From positions 1-44,232 of IMG/VR virus record IMGVR_UViG_3300045996_001049: 44,232 nucleotides of DNA, one strand, 5' to 3'. The notes beneath the pieces were generated by a model. It searched no databases. It worked only from the letters and a program-made list of their open reading frames with translations, and was not told where the DNA came from. The DNA is from a virus. Shown piece by piece: positions 26,133 through 34,168 of the stretch (position 1 is the stretch's first letter; each line of letters opens with the position of its first letter). Both the position numbers and the translations under genes were made by a program.

Positions 26133-27148
26133 TGGCTAACCAACTTCTCAATATAGGCGAGTTCCCGACAACCGCCCCTTTCGGCGCAACGTCTCTCCTC
26201 ATGGATGCGGCAGGGGAAATGATCGCGTTCATTGTCCTTGCGCCCAAAGCCGGAAACATTCATAAAATCCATTTTAATACGGGAACGGTAACGACCGGGG
26301 AAACCTTGAAATGCAGCCTGCAAAACGTCGATATGGCGACAGGCGACCCTGACGGCACTCCCGATCAATCGGGAACCATCGTCGTAGCGAACGCTGACGA
26401 TAACGTTTGGCTCAACGTTACGCTAGGCGCGGATCGCACCGTCGCTAAAGGCGAGATTTTTGCCGTCGTCTTTGAATGGAACGGTTCCGCAGCGAACCTG
26501 AACCTTCGCACCGGAGGCGCAGGACTTTACTCGAATATTTACGCCGATCATTATACGGGAAGTTGGGCAAAATCCGCCACCGCGCCTACCTGCGTTTTGG
26601 AGTATTCCGATGGTTCTTTCGGGTTTATCCCTGGTTGCCAACCCGGTATCGGAACCAACGTCGATTTCAACTCCGGCAGTTCCCCGAACGAACGCGCTCT
26701 CAAGTTTGAAAGTCCTGTTCCTTTCCAGTGCGGAGGATTCGGCTTCCTTGGGCGGCTGACGGGCGATGCGGATATGGTTCTCTACGATGCCGCGCTTACC
26801 CCGCTTTCCACCATTAGCTTCGATACCAGCCTTAAAACGTCCACTGCCGATATTAAAGTAGCGGGACTGTGTTCGACGGACGTAAGCATTGCCGCGAATA
26901 CGGTTTACTATTTGAGCGTCAAGCCGACTTCGGTTACGAACGTTCGCCTTGTCTGGATGGACGTTGGCGCGGCATCTTGGCTAAACCAGTATCACGGCGG
27001 TTCGGCATTTCGGTATGCGGATCGCACCGGAGCAGGAGCGTTTACGGAGATTTCCACAAGGCGGCCTGTTATATTTATGTTGCCGTCCGGTTTTTCAGAC
27101 GGCGTAGGCGGCGGTTCAGGTTCCATTTTTGGGAGCGTATTGAGGTAA
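26132..27148 (+). CDS. Beta-rich structural protein, probably receptor-binding
   Basis: A 338-aa protein with almost no helix. Two sandwich-like halves are suggested by KIHFNTGTVTTGETLKCSLQ...TIVVANADDNVWLNVTLG and by ALKFESPVPFQC...VYYLSVKPTSVTNVRLVWMD. The end is glycine-rich (GVGGGSGSIFGSVLR). It begins at the TAA of the previous gene (TAATG). Membership in the tailspike unit suggests a virion fibre or sugar-binding role; this is inference. Confidence 0.6.
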   Translation: MANQLLNIGEFPTTAPFGATSLLMDAAGEMIAFIVLAPKAGNIHKIHFNTGTVTTGETLKCSLQNVDMATGDPDGTPDQSGTIVVANADDNVWLNVTLGADRTVAKGEIFAVVFEWNGSAANLNLRTGGAGLYSNIYADHYTGSWAKSATAPTCVLEYSDGSFGFIPGCQPGIGTNVDFNSGSSPNERALKFESPVPFQCGGFGFLGRLTGDADMVLYDAALTPLSTISFDTSLKTSTADIKVAGLCSTDVSIAANTVYYLSVKPTSVTNVRLVWMDVGAASWLNQYHGGSAFRYADRTGAGAFTEISTRRPVIFMLPSGFSDGVGGGSGSIFGSVLR

Positions 27149-27150
27149 TC

Positions 27151-29064
27151 ATGTATTTGGGATCGTGGGCCATAGATAATCTGGTAACTTTTTCCGTCAA
27201 TACGCACGCAGCTTCGACAGGAGCCGCGACGGATGCCGACAGCCCTCCCACATACCGGGTTTACGAGGATGAAACCGGAACCGCCATATTAAGCGGAACT
27301 ATGGCAAAGTTGGACGACGCCAATACGCTAGGATTCTATTCCGAGCAGATCACGCTTTCCGCCGCGAACGGATTTGAAAAAGGTAAATCATATAATATCT
27401 ACATTTCCACAGCCGTAGGCGGCGTTACGGGAACGACCAACCGAACGCTTCAAATCGAAGCCGAAGTGGACGCGAACGTTGTCAGCGATAAAAGCGGATT
27501 CGGCCTTGCCAACGATGCGATTACCGCCGCAGTCATTGCCACAAACGCTATTGATGCCGATGCCATAGCGGATAACGCTATCGACGCGGGAGCGATTGCT
27601 TCCAATGCGATCACATCAGCCAAAATCGCTGACAACGCGATCACGGCGGCAAAGATAGCGACAGATGCCATAGACGCGGATGCATTGGCGGATGGAGCCA
27701 TTACTTCGGGAGTGTTCGCAGCCGGAGCGATTGACGCGGGAGCGATAGCAACGGATGCCATTGGTTCGGCGGAAATATCGGCAGCCGCAGTTACTAAAAT
27801 ACAAACCGGGCTTTCCACTCATGCCGCCGCAGACGTATGGGCGGTTGGAACACGCGCCATTACCGACAAAGACGGATTCAGCCTGTCTGCTCTCGGCATC
27901 CAAGCCATATTTGATCGTCTTACCTCCAATCTTGTCACCACAGGCTCTTTCGGAAAACTGATTGTAGACAACCTGACCAATCTTGCCGCGAAGATCGGTT
28001 CGGGGATTACGGGAACGGGCAATGAAACCATTGAGAAGGGCCTACGATCCTTGGTTGATCCCGATATTCCAGCCGTTCCCACATACCTGGGAGCGCAATA
28101 CAACCCTGCGACGGACGGGCTTCCTCCGATTTCCGATCTAATGGATGGTTTGGAACTGGAAGCGGAAACAACCAACGTTTCGCTTACGGGAATCGACACG
28201 GATACGAACCTGTTGCTCACCCGCATTACGGGCGCGGTTATGCTTGCAAGCGCATACGTCGCTCCTTCAAACGCAAGCATCGCAAGCATCCTGGCGATTG
28301 CAAATAAACTGGATACGGCTCTTGAACTGGACGGCAGCGTTTACCGATATACCGTGAACGCGCTGGAACAAGCCGCAAGCGGAAGCGGCCCTACGCTGCA
28401 ACAAATCCTTGACGGGATTACCGCCGACCACGGAGCAGGCCCTTACGGGCCGGGAGACGGTTCGGGAGCCAATACCGTGAACGTTACGGTAAGAAACTCC
28501 GTAACGGTCGCAGGGATACCGGGAGCCTTGGTTACGGTCTACGCCAATAACGGAACGACGTTGATCGACCAGAAGCGAACGGGGCTTACGGGGATCGCCA
28601 TATTTTCCTTGGACGACGGCGATTATAAAGTCAGCGTCAATCCGTTGCCGGGTTATAGCAGCCTTGCCTTGCAAGTGTTGACCGTCAACTCAAATCCCGA
28701 AGATGCGACTTACAACCTGGTTCCGATCACGCCTTCGATCCCGCCGACTTCCGACCTTCGCACCATCGCCATTTATCGGTATAAGATCGACGCTACGCCG
28801 GAATCCGATATTGTGGTTTCCGCGCAACTCGCCGCCAACGACCTTGCCACCATAGACAACGCGCTGCTTTCCTTGGCTGTTCTAAACGACGTAACGGATG
28901 CTGACGGTTACGCTGAACTTCAACTGATTACCTACGAAGCGATGACTTCAGGGAGAAAGCGGTATAAGATCAAGATAGGCACGCAGGAGTTCAGCGTTCA
29001 AGCCCCTCCTGCCGGAGACGGGCCTCTCAACTTAGAGGATCTTCTTCTTCTCGATAGCGATTAA
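27151..29064 (+). CDS. Fibre-like protein with AI-repeat stalk and carboxypeptidase-regulatory-like domain
   Basis: A 637-aa protein. I place the start at 27151, behind TTGAGGTAATC; a longer open frame upstream overlaps the previous gene in another frame. Residues 1-110 form a beta domain. Residues about 117-220 are a repetitive stalk with the unit D/N-A-I-x-A-x-x-I-A-x (AIDADAIADNAIDAGAIASN). Residues 445-520 resemble an Ig/carboxypeptidase-regulatory-like domain (VTVAGIPGALVTVYANN...TGLTGIAIFSLDDGDYKVSV). This is a tail fibre or baseplate protein by composition. It ends just before a bidirectional terminator. Confidence 0.65.
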   Translation: MYLGSWAIDNLVTFSVNTHAASTGAATDADSPPTYRVYEDETGTAILSGTMAKLDDANTLGFYSEQITLSAANGFEKGKSYNIYISTAVGGVTGTTNRTLQIEAEVDANVVSDKSGFGLANDAITAAVIATNAIDADAIADNAIDAGAIASNAITSAKIADNAITAAKIATDAIDADALADGAITSGVFAAGAIDAGAIATDAIGSAEISAAAVTKIQTGLSTHAAADVWAVGTRAITDKDGFSLSALGIQAIFDRLTSNLVTTGSFGKLIVDNLTNLAAKIGSGITGTGNETIEKGLRSLVDPDIPAVPTYLGAQYNPATDGLPPISDLMDGLELEAETTNVSLTGIDTDTNLLLTRITGAVMLASAYVAPSNASIASILAIANKLDTALELDGSVYRYTVNALEQAASGSGPTLQQILDGITADHGAGPYGPGDGSGANTVNVTVRNSVTVAGIPGALVTVYANNGTTLIDQKRTGLTGIAIFSLDDGDYKVSVNPLPGYSSLALQVLTVNSNPEDATYNLVPITPSIPPTSDLRTIAIYRYKIDATPESDIVVSAQLAANDLATIDNALLSLAVLNDVTDADGYAELQLITYEAMTSGRKRYKIKIGTQEFSVQAPPAGDGPLNLEDLLLLDSD

Positions 29065-29074
29065 ACAAAAAGAA

Positions 29075-29099
29075 AAGCCCTCCCGATGAAGGAGGGCTT
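29075..29099. terminator. Bidirectional Rho-independent terminator
   Basis: AAGCCCTCC and GGAGGGCTT form a 9-bp stem around a 7-base loop. T-rich tracts follow on both strands (CTTATTT on plus, TTCTTTTTG on minus). It separates two convergent gene blocks. Confidence 0.9.
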
Positions 29100-29104
29100 C
29101 TTAT

Positions 29105-29338
29105 TTACTGCGTTTCAGTTCTATCTTCTACTAGTCTTTTAGCGAGTCCTTGTTGTTGTATTGCGATTTCAGACAATTTTTCTATAATATCTACTCTTGA
29201 AGTTTCTTTTTGATGTAGATAGGTTATGGCAATCATCAAACCGTCATGCAGCCCTTCATGGCGACCGAGATGATAATGGTTTGCCATTAGGATAGTCAGT
29301 TTCTCGATATGCTTATCAGAATTGAAAAGATCGCTCAT
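29105..29338 (-). CDS. Small phage protein, unknown
   Basis: A 77-aa helical protein (MSDLFNSDKHIEKLTILMAN...HHEG-type region HYHLGRHEGLHDG). Last gene of the minus-strand early block. The ATG overlaps the previous TGA (ATGA). Not recognised. Confidence 0.65.
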   Translation of the reverse strand: MSDLFNSDKHIEKLTILMANHYHLGRHEGLHDGLMIAITYLHQKETSRVDIIEKLSEIAIQQQGLAKRLVEDRTETQ

Positions 29339-30276
29339 TCCTTCACCTGTGCACCTGTTACGCTGAACCCATCCGCTTCCGTTTCTCTGAGAGGTTCGTA
29401 TTCTCCTTCAAGCGCAGGAACTTGTTTATAAACGTCAGGAATAGCGACTAACACGGAAAACATCTTTACTTTACCCTCTCCTTCGGCTGAAACCTCATCT
29501 CGAATATACGTGCCTGTTCGACCTGCATATTCGTGAGGAGGAAGCAGTTTCACCATTTGACCGTATTGAATGGGACCGCGTAGGAAATCTTCCGTCGCTT
29601 TGATAGAAGCCTTCCAATCCTCCTCGAAACGATTGAGAATCGTTTTCTCTTCTTGATTTCTCTCCTTGCCGAAATACGCTCTAACAGCAGATTGTATTGT
29701 ATTATGAAACCCTTCAAGCACGTCCAACGCTTGAAGCAGGAGATAATCCGCGAAGGTATCTACGTTCTCTTGCTCTTTGGAGTTAAGGAACGATTCATAG
29801 TAATCGAAACATACTCCTTTGTTAGCGGAATATTGTGTCAAATAGTAGTCCAAACAATTCCCTATTCGCATAATATCAGCATTAACAGGCTGCTTTCGTA
29901 ACTCCGTATTCACCTGTTCAAGCAAATACTCAGAAAACGTCGGTTGCATGGAAGGATCGCGTGTCGGAACAATACTTGCCCAACCGCTTTCTTCTTTCGA
30001 CGTAGACACTACTTGTATGCAAGTATCTCTTAAAGCATCCGTATAAGAAGAAGAAAGGGTATCTTTAATGGTTTTCACGTATTCTAGCCATTGTTCCTGT
30101 TCTTTCGTATATTGCTTTACCGTATCTGTAGATTGAAGCTGTTTCTTTTCATTCTCCCGTTCACACAACTTGCAAATCTTTGCTCTCGGATTGATCGAAA
30201 CGTTGTGAATGGAGCAAATCCAACCTCGTTCCGTTACGTCTATATTAATCGACATGGTTGTCGGCATAGTCGCCAT
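29335..30276 (-). CDS. Phage protein with N-terminal zinc-ribbon-like motif
   Basis: At 313 aa, the largest gene of the early minus block. Residues 21-39 read C-S-I-H ... C-K-L-C, a possible zinc site. The remainder is helical and acidic (WLEYVKTIKDTLSSSYTDAL, DYLLLQALDVLEGFHNTIQS) with a beta-rich end. I recognise no family. The TAA of the preceding gene overlaps its ATG. Confidence 0.65.
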   Translation of the reverse strand: MATMPTTMSINIDVTERGWICSIHNVSINPRAKICKLCERENEKKQLQSTDTVKQYTKEQEQWLEYVKTIKDTLSSSYTDALRDTCIQVVSTSKEESGWASIVPTRDPSMQPTFSEYLLEQVNTELRKQPVNADIMRIGNCLDYYLTQYSANKGVCFDYYESFLNSKEQENVDTFADYLLLQALDVLEGFHNTIQSAVRAYFGKERNQEEKTILNRFEEDWKASIKATEDFLRGPIQYGQMVKLLPPHEYAGRTGTYIRDEVSAEGEGKVKMFSVLVAIPDVYKQVPALEGEYEPLRETEADGFSVTGAQVKE

Positions 30277-30515
30277 TACTCTTCCTCCAATGCTTTCAAA
30301 TCGGCAAGTGCTTGCTGTGCTATCGTATATCCATCTGCACTATGATCGTATTCGTCTATAAATCCTGTTTTACCTCTTGTCCAGTAACTTTCATTTGCAT
30401 ACTCATTCACACAATTCAGTAATATCTCTTCCCTCCTTTCCAGAAACTTCACCTGTTCCCGCAATTCTGAAATGATTTCCGTAGTTTTCTCTTCTGACAA
30501 CACTTCTTTAGGCAT
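30276..30515 (-). CDS. Small coiled-coil protein, unknown
   Basis: A 79-aa protein: the N-terminal half is a charged coiled coil (EKTTEIISELREQVKFLERR), the end is ADGYTIAQQALADLKALEEE. GAAGGAGC precedes the ATG. It overlaps the previous gene by 8 bases. Not recognised. Confidence 0.65.
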   Translation of the reverse strand: MPKEVLSEEKTTEIISELREQVKFLERREEILLNCVNEYANESYWTRGKTGFIDEYDHSADGYTIAQQALADLKALEEE

Positions 30516-30738
30516 AATGCTCCTTCATATAATCCTCAATCGGAATGATTTCCACTCGATTGCAGTTGTAAATGTCCAGATACTTTTCGTCACACGTCGG
30601 ACAGCCGTTTATAATCACGTTATCGACGTGCTGTTCCCAAGCATCCGTGAGAAGTTGTTTTTTCGCTTTTTCTCTTCCTTTTACCGTAGCCATAAAGGTA
30701 ATCTCAGGAAAAAGGAAGAGTATTCGGAAGTATTTCAC
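30508..30738 (-). CDS. Small phage protein, GTG start
   Basis: A 76-aa protein with a hydrophobic start (KYFRILFLFPEITFMATV) and a C-P-T-C pair near residue 46. The start codon is GTG overlapping the previous TGA (GTGA). An internal ATG at residue 16 is an alternative start. Not recognised. Confidence 0.6.
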   Translation of the reverse strand: MKYFRILFLFPEITFMATVKGREKAKKQLLTDAWEQHVDNVIINGCPTCDEKYLDIYNCNRVEIIPIEDYMKEHYA

Positions 30739-30890
30739 GTCTTTTTCGACTTCTCCCCTCGTTTCTTAGCAAGCGTATCAAGTTTCTGTTTCTCCCTGAT
30801 TAACTCCGCTTCCTCGTCTCTGCCCAGATGTTCGAGAGCCAGTTGTTCTTTGAACAAATCGGCGCGTCTTTCCTCGTTTTCTTTTCTCAC
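30735..30890 (-). CDS. 51-aa highly charged protein, GTG start
   Basis: A GTG-started frame with an ideal GGAGGT upstream and 4-base GTGA overlaps with both neighbours. The protein is almost entirely Arg, Lys and Glu (RKENEERRADLFKEQLALEH...KKRGEKSKKT), a single long helix. The double stop-start overlap strongly supports that it is real. Confidence 0.7.
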   Translation of the reverse strand: MRKENEERRADLFKEQLALEHLGRDEEAELIREKQKLDTLAKKRGEKSKKT

Positions 30891-31150
30891 CCTACCTCCT
30901 CATCCGTTTTTGCCATATTAAGCAAATCGCCTGCCGTATAACTCGCGTAGCCTGACGCGCTACCTTCCGATACGGAAATAACAGGCGTTTCCTTTCTCAC
31001 AACTTCCGCTTCGACCGTCACACCCGCTTTCCCGCGAGACTGCTTGATAACCATTCCAGTTCTATCAAACAGCAACCTTAAACCGTATTCTTGATCCAGA
31101 TACAGTTCGATAGCCTTCTGGATTTCATCTTCACCGATAATCGTTTTCAC
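30887..31150 (-). CDS. Small phage protein, GTG start
   Basis: An 87-aa protein (KTIIGEDEIQKAIELYLDQEYGLR...) with helix, strand, and a low-complexity Ser/Ala-rich region (VSVSEGSASGYASYTAG pattern). GTG start with GGAGGATATA. It overlaps the previous gene by 20 bases. Not recognised. Confidence 0.65.
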   Translation of the reverse strand: MKTIIGEDEIQKAIELYLDQEYGLRLLFDRTGMVIKQSRGKAGVTVEAEVVRKETPVISVSEGSASGYASYTAGDLLNMAKTDEEVG

Positions 31151-31400
31151 TATATCCTCCTTCCGATTTAAACTTGCTCACCGTTCGCTCCTGCGTTGTC
31201 AAATGCCAATACCTGCACTCAGCGCACTTGTAGGGCGCATATTCCATCGTTCGATAAGGTGTTCCGTTCTTTTTTATCTTTACCCTCCTTCCATTCACTC
31301 GTTTCCGGTTATCTTGATCGTAGTTGATTTGCGCTGCTGAAATGGAAGCGGTTATTTTATCAGGATACACCTGCTTCTCCTGACAAGACTTATGGACCAT
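31131..31400 (-). CDS. Small basic protein with C-x2-C motif
   Basis: An 89-aa basic protein. KCAECRYWHLTTQ supplies a C-x2-C...H site, and a second C lies at residue 6. The ribosome binding site CAGGAGGTAGGT is near perfect. First gene behind the promoter at 31418-31446. This small C-x2-C-x3-H pattern is common in phage proteins of unknown role. Confidence 0.65.
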   Translation of the reverse strand: MVHKSCQEKQVYPDKITASISAAQINYDQDNRKRVNGRRVKIKKNGTPYRTMEYAPYKCAECRYWHLTTQERTVSKFKSEGGYSENDYR

Positions 31401-31417
31401 ACCTACCTCCTGTATTA

Positions 31418-31446
31418 AGTATAAGACACTTTACAGATAAAATCAA
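31418..31446 (-). promoter_or_regulatory. Early promoter, minus strand
   Basis: Minus strand: TTGATT, 17 bases, TATACT, in the 50-base gap before the gene starting at 31400. Spacer end and -10 (GTCTTATACTTA) match the promoter at 33936-33964 almost letter for letter. Confidence 0.8.
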
Positions 31447-31450
31447 GACG

Positions 31451-31741
31451 TTAGTAGTTTGCCTCATATTGACTAAGCAACTCTTCCAACTCCTTAATCC
31501 TCTCCTGATACTCATTCAGCTTGGCTATTTCATCGCTCCACTTCTCGAAACTGAACAGGAAACCGTTATCGGTAGGAGTTAGTTTCTGTATCTCAGGATA
31601 GAAAACGCCTGTATGCGCAAACTTAGACAACGGGTGTCGTTCCGCTACTATATCGTGAGCCTGCGTTTCATTCTCCGCTTCGACTAAAGCAACTCCTCGC
31701 CAATCTCCGTCAGCCGCTTCCAATAAGTAAATGTTTTTCAT
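31451..31741 (-). CDS. Small phage protein, unknown
   Basis: A 96-aa protein: an N-terminal alpha/beta fold (KNIYLLEAADGDWRGVALVE...AHDIVAERHP) and a C-terminal coiled coil (EYQERIKELEELLSQYE). GGAGAGGAA precedes the ATG. Last gene of the middle early block. Not recognised. Confidence 0.65.
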   Translation of the reverse strand: MKNIYLLEAADGDWRGVALVEAENETQAHDIVAERHPLSKFAHTGVFYPEIQKLTPTDNGFLFSFEKWSDEIAKLNEYQERIKELEELLSQYEANY

Positions 31742-31935
31742 TTCCTCTCCACCTTCGTTCGGTAGTCTTCCTTCACCTTGCCATTACAGTGTTCGCAGTA
31801 GTAATAGCAGTTCATACAATGGTTTCCAGGCCCGAACGCATCTGAAATGTAGACTTGCGATACAAGAACCAACCATTGTTTGCAAACACTACAGACAGGT
31901 AATCGGATAGACGGAGTTTTTGTTTCAGTATTCAT
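31738..31935 (-). CDS. Small zinc-finger-like protein
   Basis: A 65-aa protein with three Cys pairs: CSVC, CMNC and CEHC. It most likely folds around zinc. GAGGTTGCCCG precedes the ATG, and it overlaps the next gene by 4 bases. Role unknown; such early proteins often bind host enzymes or nucleic acid. Confidence 0.65.
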   Translation of the reverse strand: MNTETKTPSIRLPVCSVCKQWLVLVSQVYISDAFGPGNHCMNCYYYCEHCNGKVKEDYRTKVERK

Positions 31936-32131
31936 CGGGCAACCTCACTCTGCTAAACTGCACGTCAGGAAACTCGAAACTCAAGCTTACGCAGAATAAA
32001 GCCGCTTCCACAAAGTTGCAGACAACCGGACAAATCGTCTCTCCCTTCGTAGGATGAACGCCTTTGATAGCGTATCTGCCTTCGACCTGTGAGGCTTCCG
32101 CAAAGGAAAGCGCGTTCTTCTCTTCAACCAT
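31925..32131 (-). CDS. Small phage protein, unknown
   Basis: A 68-aa protein (MVEEKNALSFAEASQVEGRY...). I prefer the start at 32131, where ATG overlaps the preceding TAA and GGTGG lies upstream, over one seven codons earlier. Not recognised. Confidence 0.6.
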   Translation of the reverse strand: MVEEKNALSFAEASQVEGRYAIKGVHPTKGETICPVVCNFVEAALFCVSLSFEFPDVQFSRVRLPDEY

Positions 32132-32433
32132 TAGAGTTCCACCGCCTTCCATTTTTTCAATCTGGAAACGTCTTGCATAATGTAAGACAGTTGAAGTTCA
32201 AACTGCCTACGCTTATATGCGACAGGTTTATTCAACTCCTCCAAATCACTCCCATCTACTAAAGCAACCGGAACAAAATCTCCCAAATACTCTACAACCT
32301 CGAAATAAGGTTTAGACTGACATATCCTACCGTAAATGTGAACTTCGTATTCACACTGATTGATCCACGTTCTGAGACGTTTCTTCAGATCAGGCGTTAA
32401 CGGTTCTTTCGCTTTGATGACAGGCAACGGCAT
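32131..32433 (-). CDS. Small phage protein, unknown
   Basis: A 100-aa basic protein (MPLPVIKAKEPLTPDLKKRL...RTWINQCEYEVHIYGR) with a C-terminal helix (RRQFELQLSYIMQDVSRLKK). Not recognised. Confidence 0.65.
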   Translation of the reverse strand: MPLPVIKAKEPLTPDLKKRLRTWINQCEYEVHIYGRICQSKPYFEVVEYLGDFVPVALVDGSDLEELNKPVAYKRRQFELQLSYIMQDVSRLKKWKAVEL

Positions 32434-32434
32434 A

Positions 32435-32701
32435 TTATTCTTCTTCCCTTACCTGCCACTCGTTAGCAGGGAGATAGCGAATTACACTTAAAATCAAACT
32501 ATCGTTAATAATGCCTTGCCACGATTGCCCTTTCAGATTAGAAAAGTTATGCCCGTCATCATCTTTCCAACCGTATATGTAAAAACCTTCGTGATTCCAG
32601 TAATGGGATTTTTCTAACGGTGTAAAAATATCTCCCGGCTTCAGATCGTCCAAAGTCAGAGCAGTTTTCTTTTTGTTCGTTACGTCCGTTAGTTCGATCA
32701 A
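32435..32701 (-). CDS. Small phage protein, TTG start
   Basis: An 88-aa protein with a beta-barrel look (LTLDDLKPGDIFTPLEKSHY...GFYIYGWKDDDGHNF). The start is TTG, with AAAGGAG at proper distance; no ATG lies nearby in frame. Its start overlaps the previous TGA. Confidence 0.6.
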   Translation of the reverse strand: MIELTDVTNKKKTALTLDDLKPGDIFTPLEKSHYWNHEGFYIYGWKDDDGHNFSNLKGQSWQGIINDSLILSVIRYLPANEWQVREEE

Positions 32702-32901
32702 GAGTTTTCTCCTTTCAGTTGGGCGAGTTCGTATCTCACATGAACCAAATGCGATAGCAAATCCGTAAGTTCTTCGTTTAAGGCGTAAAATTTTCTTTTT
32801 GATTGTCGCACCCTCAATTTTAAAATTTCTTTCGCTTCCTCTCCATTCTTCAAATCCTGTCTCAACTGCGCGATTCGATGTTGCCTCTCTTCCTCAGTCA
32901 T
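32698..32901 (-). CDS. Small coiled-coil protein
   Basis: A 67-aa protein that is one long charged helix (EEERQHRIAQLRQDLKNGEE...). GGAGGATGA precedes the ATG. Possibly an oligomerising or host-binding early protein; not recognised. Confidence 0.65.
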   Translation of the reverse strand: MTEEERQHRIAQLRQDLKNGEEAKEILKLRVRQSKRKFYALNEELTDLLSHLVHVRYELAQLKGENS

Positions 32902-33095
32902 TCATCCTCCAAGATTTCCCAATACGAATCCAGATGATTGTTTTGCATATCTATTAAATACGCATCCAAGTAATCTTCAAGTTTCATTCCGTTCAAATCT
33001 TCTTCCGTAACTTCTATTTCGTCTGTATGTTCCGCGCCCACATATCCGATGGACACCACCATCTTCACTCTGATTGGAAAATCGTATTCAGTCAT
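32898..33095 (-). CDS. Small acidic protein of a phage-conserved type
   Basis: A 65-aa protein: IRVKMVVSIGYVGAEHTDEI followed by an acidic helix and WEILEDE. The pattern V-S-x-G-Y-V-G-A followed by E/D-rich strands and a final W-E is one I associate with a widespread small phage family of unknown function. GGAGGAAAA precedes the ATG. Confidence 0.65.
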   Translation of the reverse strand: MTEYDFPIRVKMVVSIGYVGAEHTDEIEVTEEDLNGMKLEDYLDAYLIDMQNNHLDSYWEILEDE

Positions 33096-33310
33096 TTTTC
33101 CTCCACATTCTTTAAATAAACCGTAACGGAATAGTCGCTATTGCCTTTTTTTAAATCAACAATCCAAAGAACGCTTGCCACTTCTCCGCAGATTAAAACA
33201 TCTTCATCCATTTCAAGATATACGGTGTCTTCTACTGAAGGAACAAACGGCATCGTTAACGTCCCGTATTCTTTTCCGTCCCTCTGTCCCCAAAAACATA
33301 CGCTAATCAC
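33092..33310 (-). CDS. Small beta-rich protein, GTG start
   Basis: A 72-aa protein (ISVCFWGQRDGKEYGTLTMP...DTVYLEMDEDVLICGEV). Start codon GTG with GAGAGGAG upstream. The motif of an extended strand followed by P-x-P-S/P-x-x-G/E-D resembles that of the gene at 35301-35495 (GSIMLPFCPYKGTILYL), so the two may be distant relatives. Confidence 0.6.
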   Translation of the reverse strand: MISVCFWGQRDGKEYGTLTMPFVPSVEDTVYLEMDEDVLICGEVASVLWIVDLKKGNSDYSVTVYLKNVEEK

Positions 33311-33503
33311 GTATTACTCCTCTCACTTCCAGCCGCCGTTCAGCACTTCTCTCCAAAGCCCGTATCGCCATATCCAATGCACCCACTTCCGCGTAATCGA
33401 AGGAAGTCCTATCCCCCTCTCCGTTGTCTTCCCTCTCCATAATGCGGATGCGGAGCCACCTTCGCCTGCGCTGCAGAACGTCGATTGCCTCTGATTTTGT
33501 CAT
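33303..33503 (-). CDS. Small helical protein
   Basis: A 66-aa protein (MTKSEAIDVLQRRRRWLRIR...YAEVGALDMAIRALERSAER). I place the start at 33503 behind GAAAGGAGAAAGA. The paired helices with D/E-x-x-A-L-x-x-A-I-x-x-L recall small phage proteins of unknown role. Confidence 0.65.
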   Translation of the reverse strand: MTKSEAIDVLQRRRRWLRIRIMEREDNGEGDRTSFDYAEVGALDMAIRALERSAERRLEVRGVIRD

Positions 33504-33514
33504 TCTTTCTCCTT

Positions 33515-33685
33515 TCAAGAAAACACTCGCCATAAAGCCCATATGACTGCGCCGATTATGAGCAGCCATACGAAGTTCGTAGCGCGTTCGTCAGGAAACT
33601 CGCCTAGTGCGAGAAATCCGGCCCATAGAATACTTCCTGCGAGGATTGCCAGTATCCCATACGCAACCACTAATGAAATCTCCAT
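33515..33685 (-). CDS. 56-aa two-span membrane protein
   Basis: MEISLVVAYGILAILAGSIL is a first transmembrane helix, and FVWLLIIGAVIWALWRVF a second; a short charged loop (GEFPDERATN) lies between. GAAAGGAGAGAGT precedes the ATG at 33685; an earlier ATG five codons upstream lies inside that ribosome binding site. Length and topology suit a holin-like or superinfection-exclusion protein, but no function can be shown. Confidence 0.65.
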   Translation of the reverse strand: MEISLVVAYGILAILAGSILWAGFLALGEFPDERATNFVWLLIIGAVIWALWRVFS

Positions 33686-33696
33686 ACTCTCTCCTT

Positions 33697-33912
33697 TCAT
33701 TCGACTTCGTAATAATACTGCCCGAAACGCTCGCTGTTAACGTCTTCGTCCAAATGTAATGGAATCCAATCATTTCCTAAATCGAACCAGATCTTCAATT
33801 CTTTTTCATCTTCAAATCTTTGACTTCCTCTTGCATAGATTGAAACATGAACTCTCGCTTCAAACTTTAATTGCACTTGATCGCCATGAACCAGGTAGCA
33901 TCTATGCTTCAT
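33697..33912 (-). CDS. Small phage protein, unknown
   Basis: A 71-aa protein (MKHRCYLVHGDQVQLKFEAR...). GATGAAAGGAGAGAGT precedes the ATG; the same leader is repeated before the next gene. First gene behind the promoter at 33936-33964. Not recognised. Confidence 0.65.
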   Translation of the reverse strand: MKHRCYLVHGDQVQLKFEARVHVSIYARGSQRFEDEKELKIWFDLGNDWIPLHLDEDVNSERFGQYYYEVE

Positions 33913-33935
33913 ACTCTCTCCTTTCATCCTCTATA

Positions 33936-33964
33936 AGTATAAGACGTATCTTGGATAAAGTCAA
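33936..33964 (-). promoter_or_regulatory. Early promoter, minus strand
   Basis: Minus strand: TTGACT, 17 bases, TATACT, followed by the ribosome binding site of the gene at 33912. It shares GTCTTGAyTTTATC and CGTCTTATACTTA with the promoter at 31418-31446. Confidence 0.85.
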
Positions 33965-33973
33965 GACGATATT

Positions 33974-34168
33974 TTACTTTTCCAAACTTTTCCTAGCAGT
34001 TTCTCGCCACATTTCAGCTTTTTCCTGAGTTTCTTTCAACGTCGCTTTCAGTTCGTCATTTTCTTTCAGAAGTTGTTCGAGCATTTCCACGATCTTTCCT
34101 ACTCCGCATCCGCTATAAAAACGGGTTTCCCATTCGATTTCTCCCCGCGTGAACGTTCGTTTAGCCAT
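33974..34168 (-). CDS. Small coiled-coil protein
   Basis: A 64-aa protein: a short start (MAKRTFTRGEIEWETRFYSG) then a continuous charged coiled coil (LLKENDELKATLKETQEKAE). GGGAGGAGAAAT precedes the ATG. Last gene of the first early block. Not recognised. Confidence 0.65.
   Translation of the reverse strand: MAKRTFTRGEIEWETRFYSGCGVGKIVEMLEQLLKENDELKATLKETQEKAEMWRETARKSLEK

Noticed and set aside
26869-27150. N-terminal extension of the AI-repeat fibre gene
   Set aside because: Lies fully inside the previous gene in another frame with shadow-like sequence; the ATG at 27151 has a ribosome binding site.
27450-27818. Long open frames on the minus strand inside the AI-repeat gene
   Set aside because: They are mirror products of the Ala-rich repeat codons of the plus-strand fibre gene, with no ribosome binding site.
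33515-33685. Definite holin call
   Set aside because: Two membrane spans fit, but no endolysin is adjacent and the gene lies in an early block.
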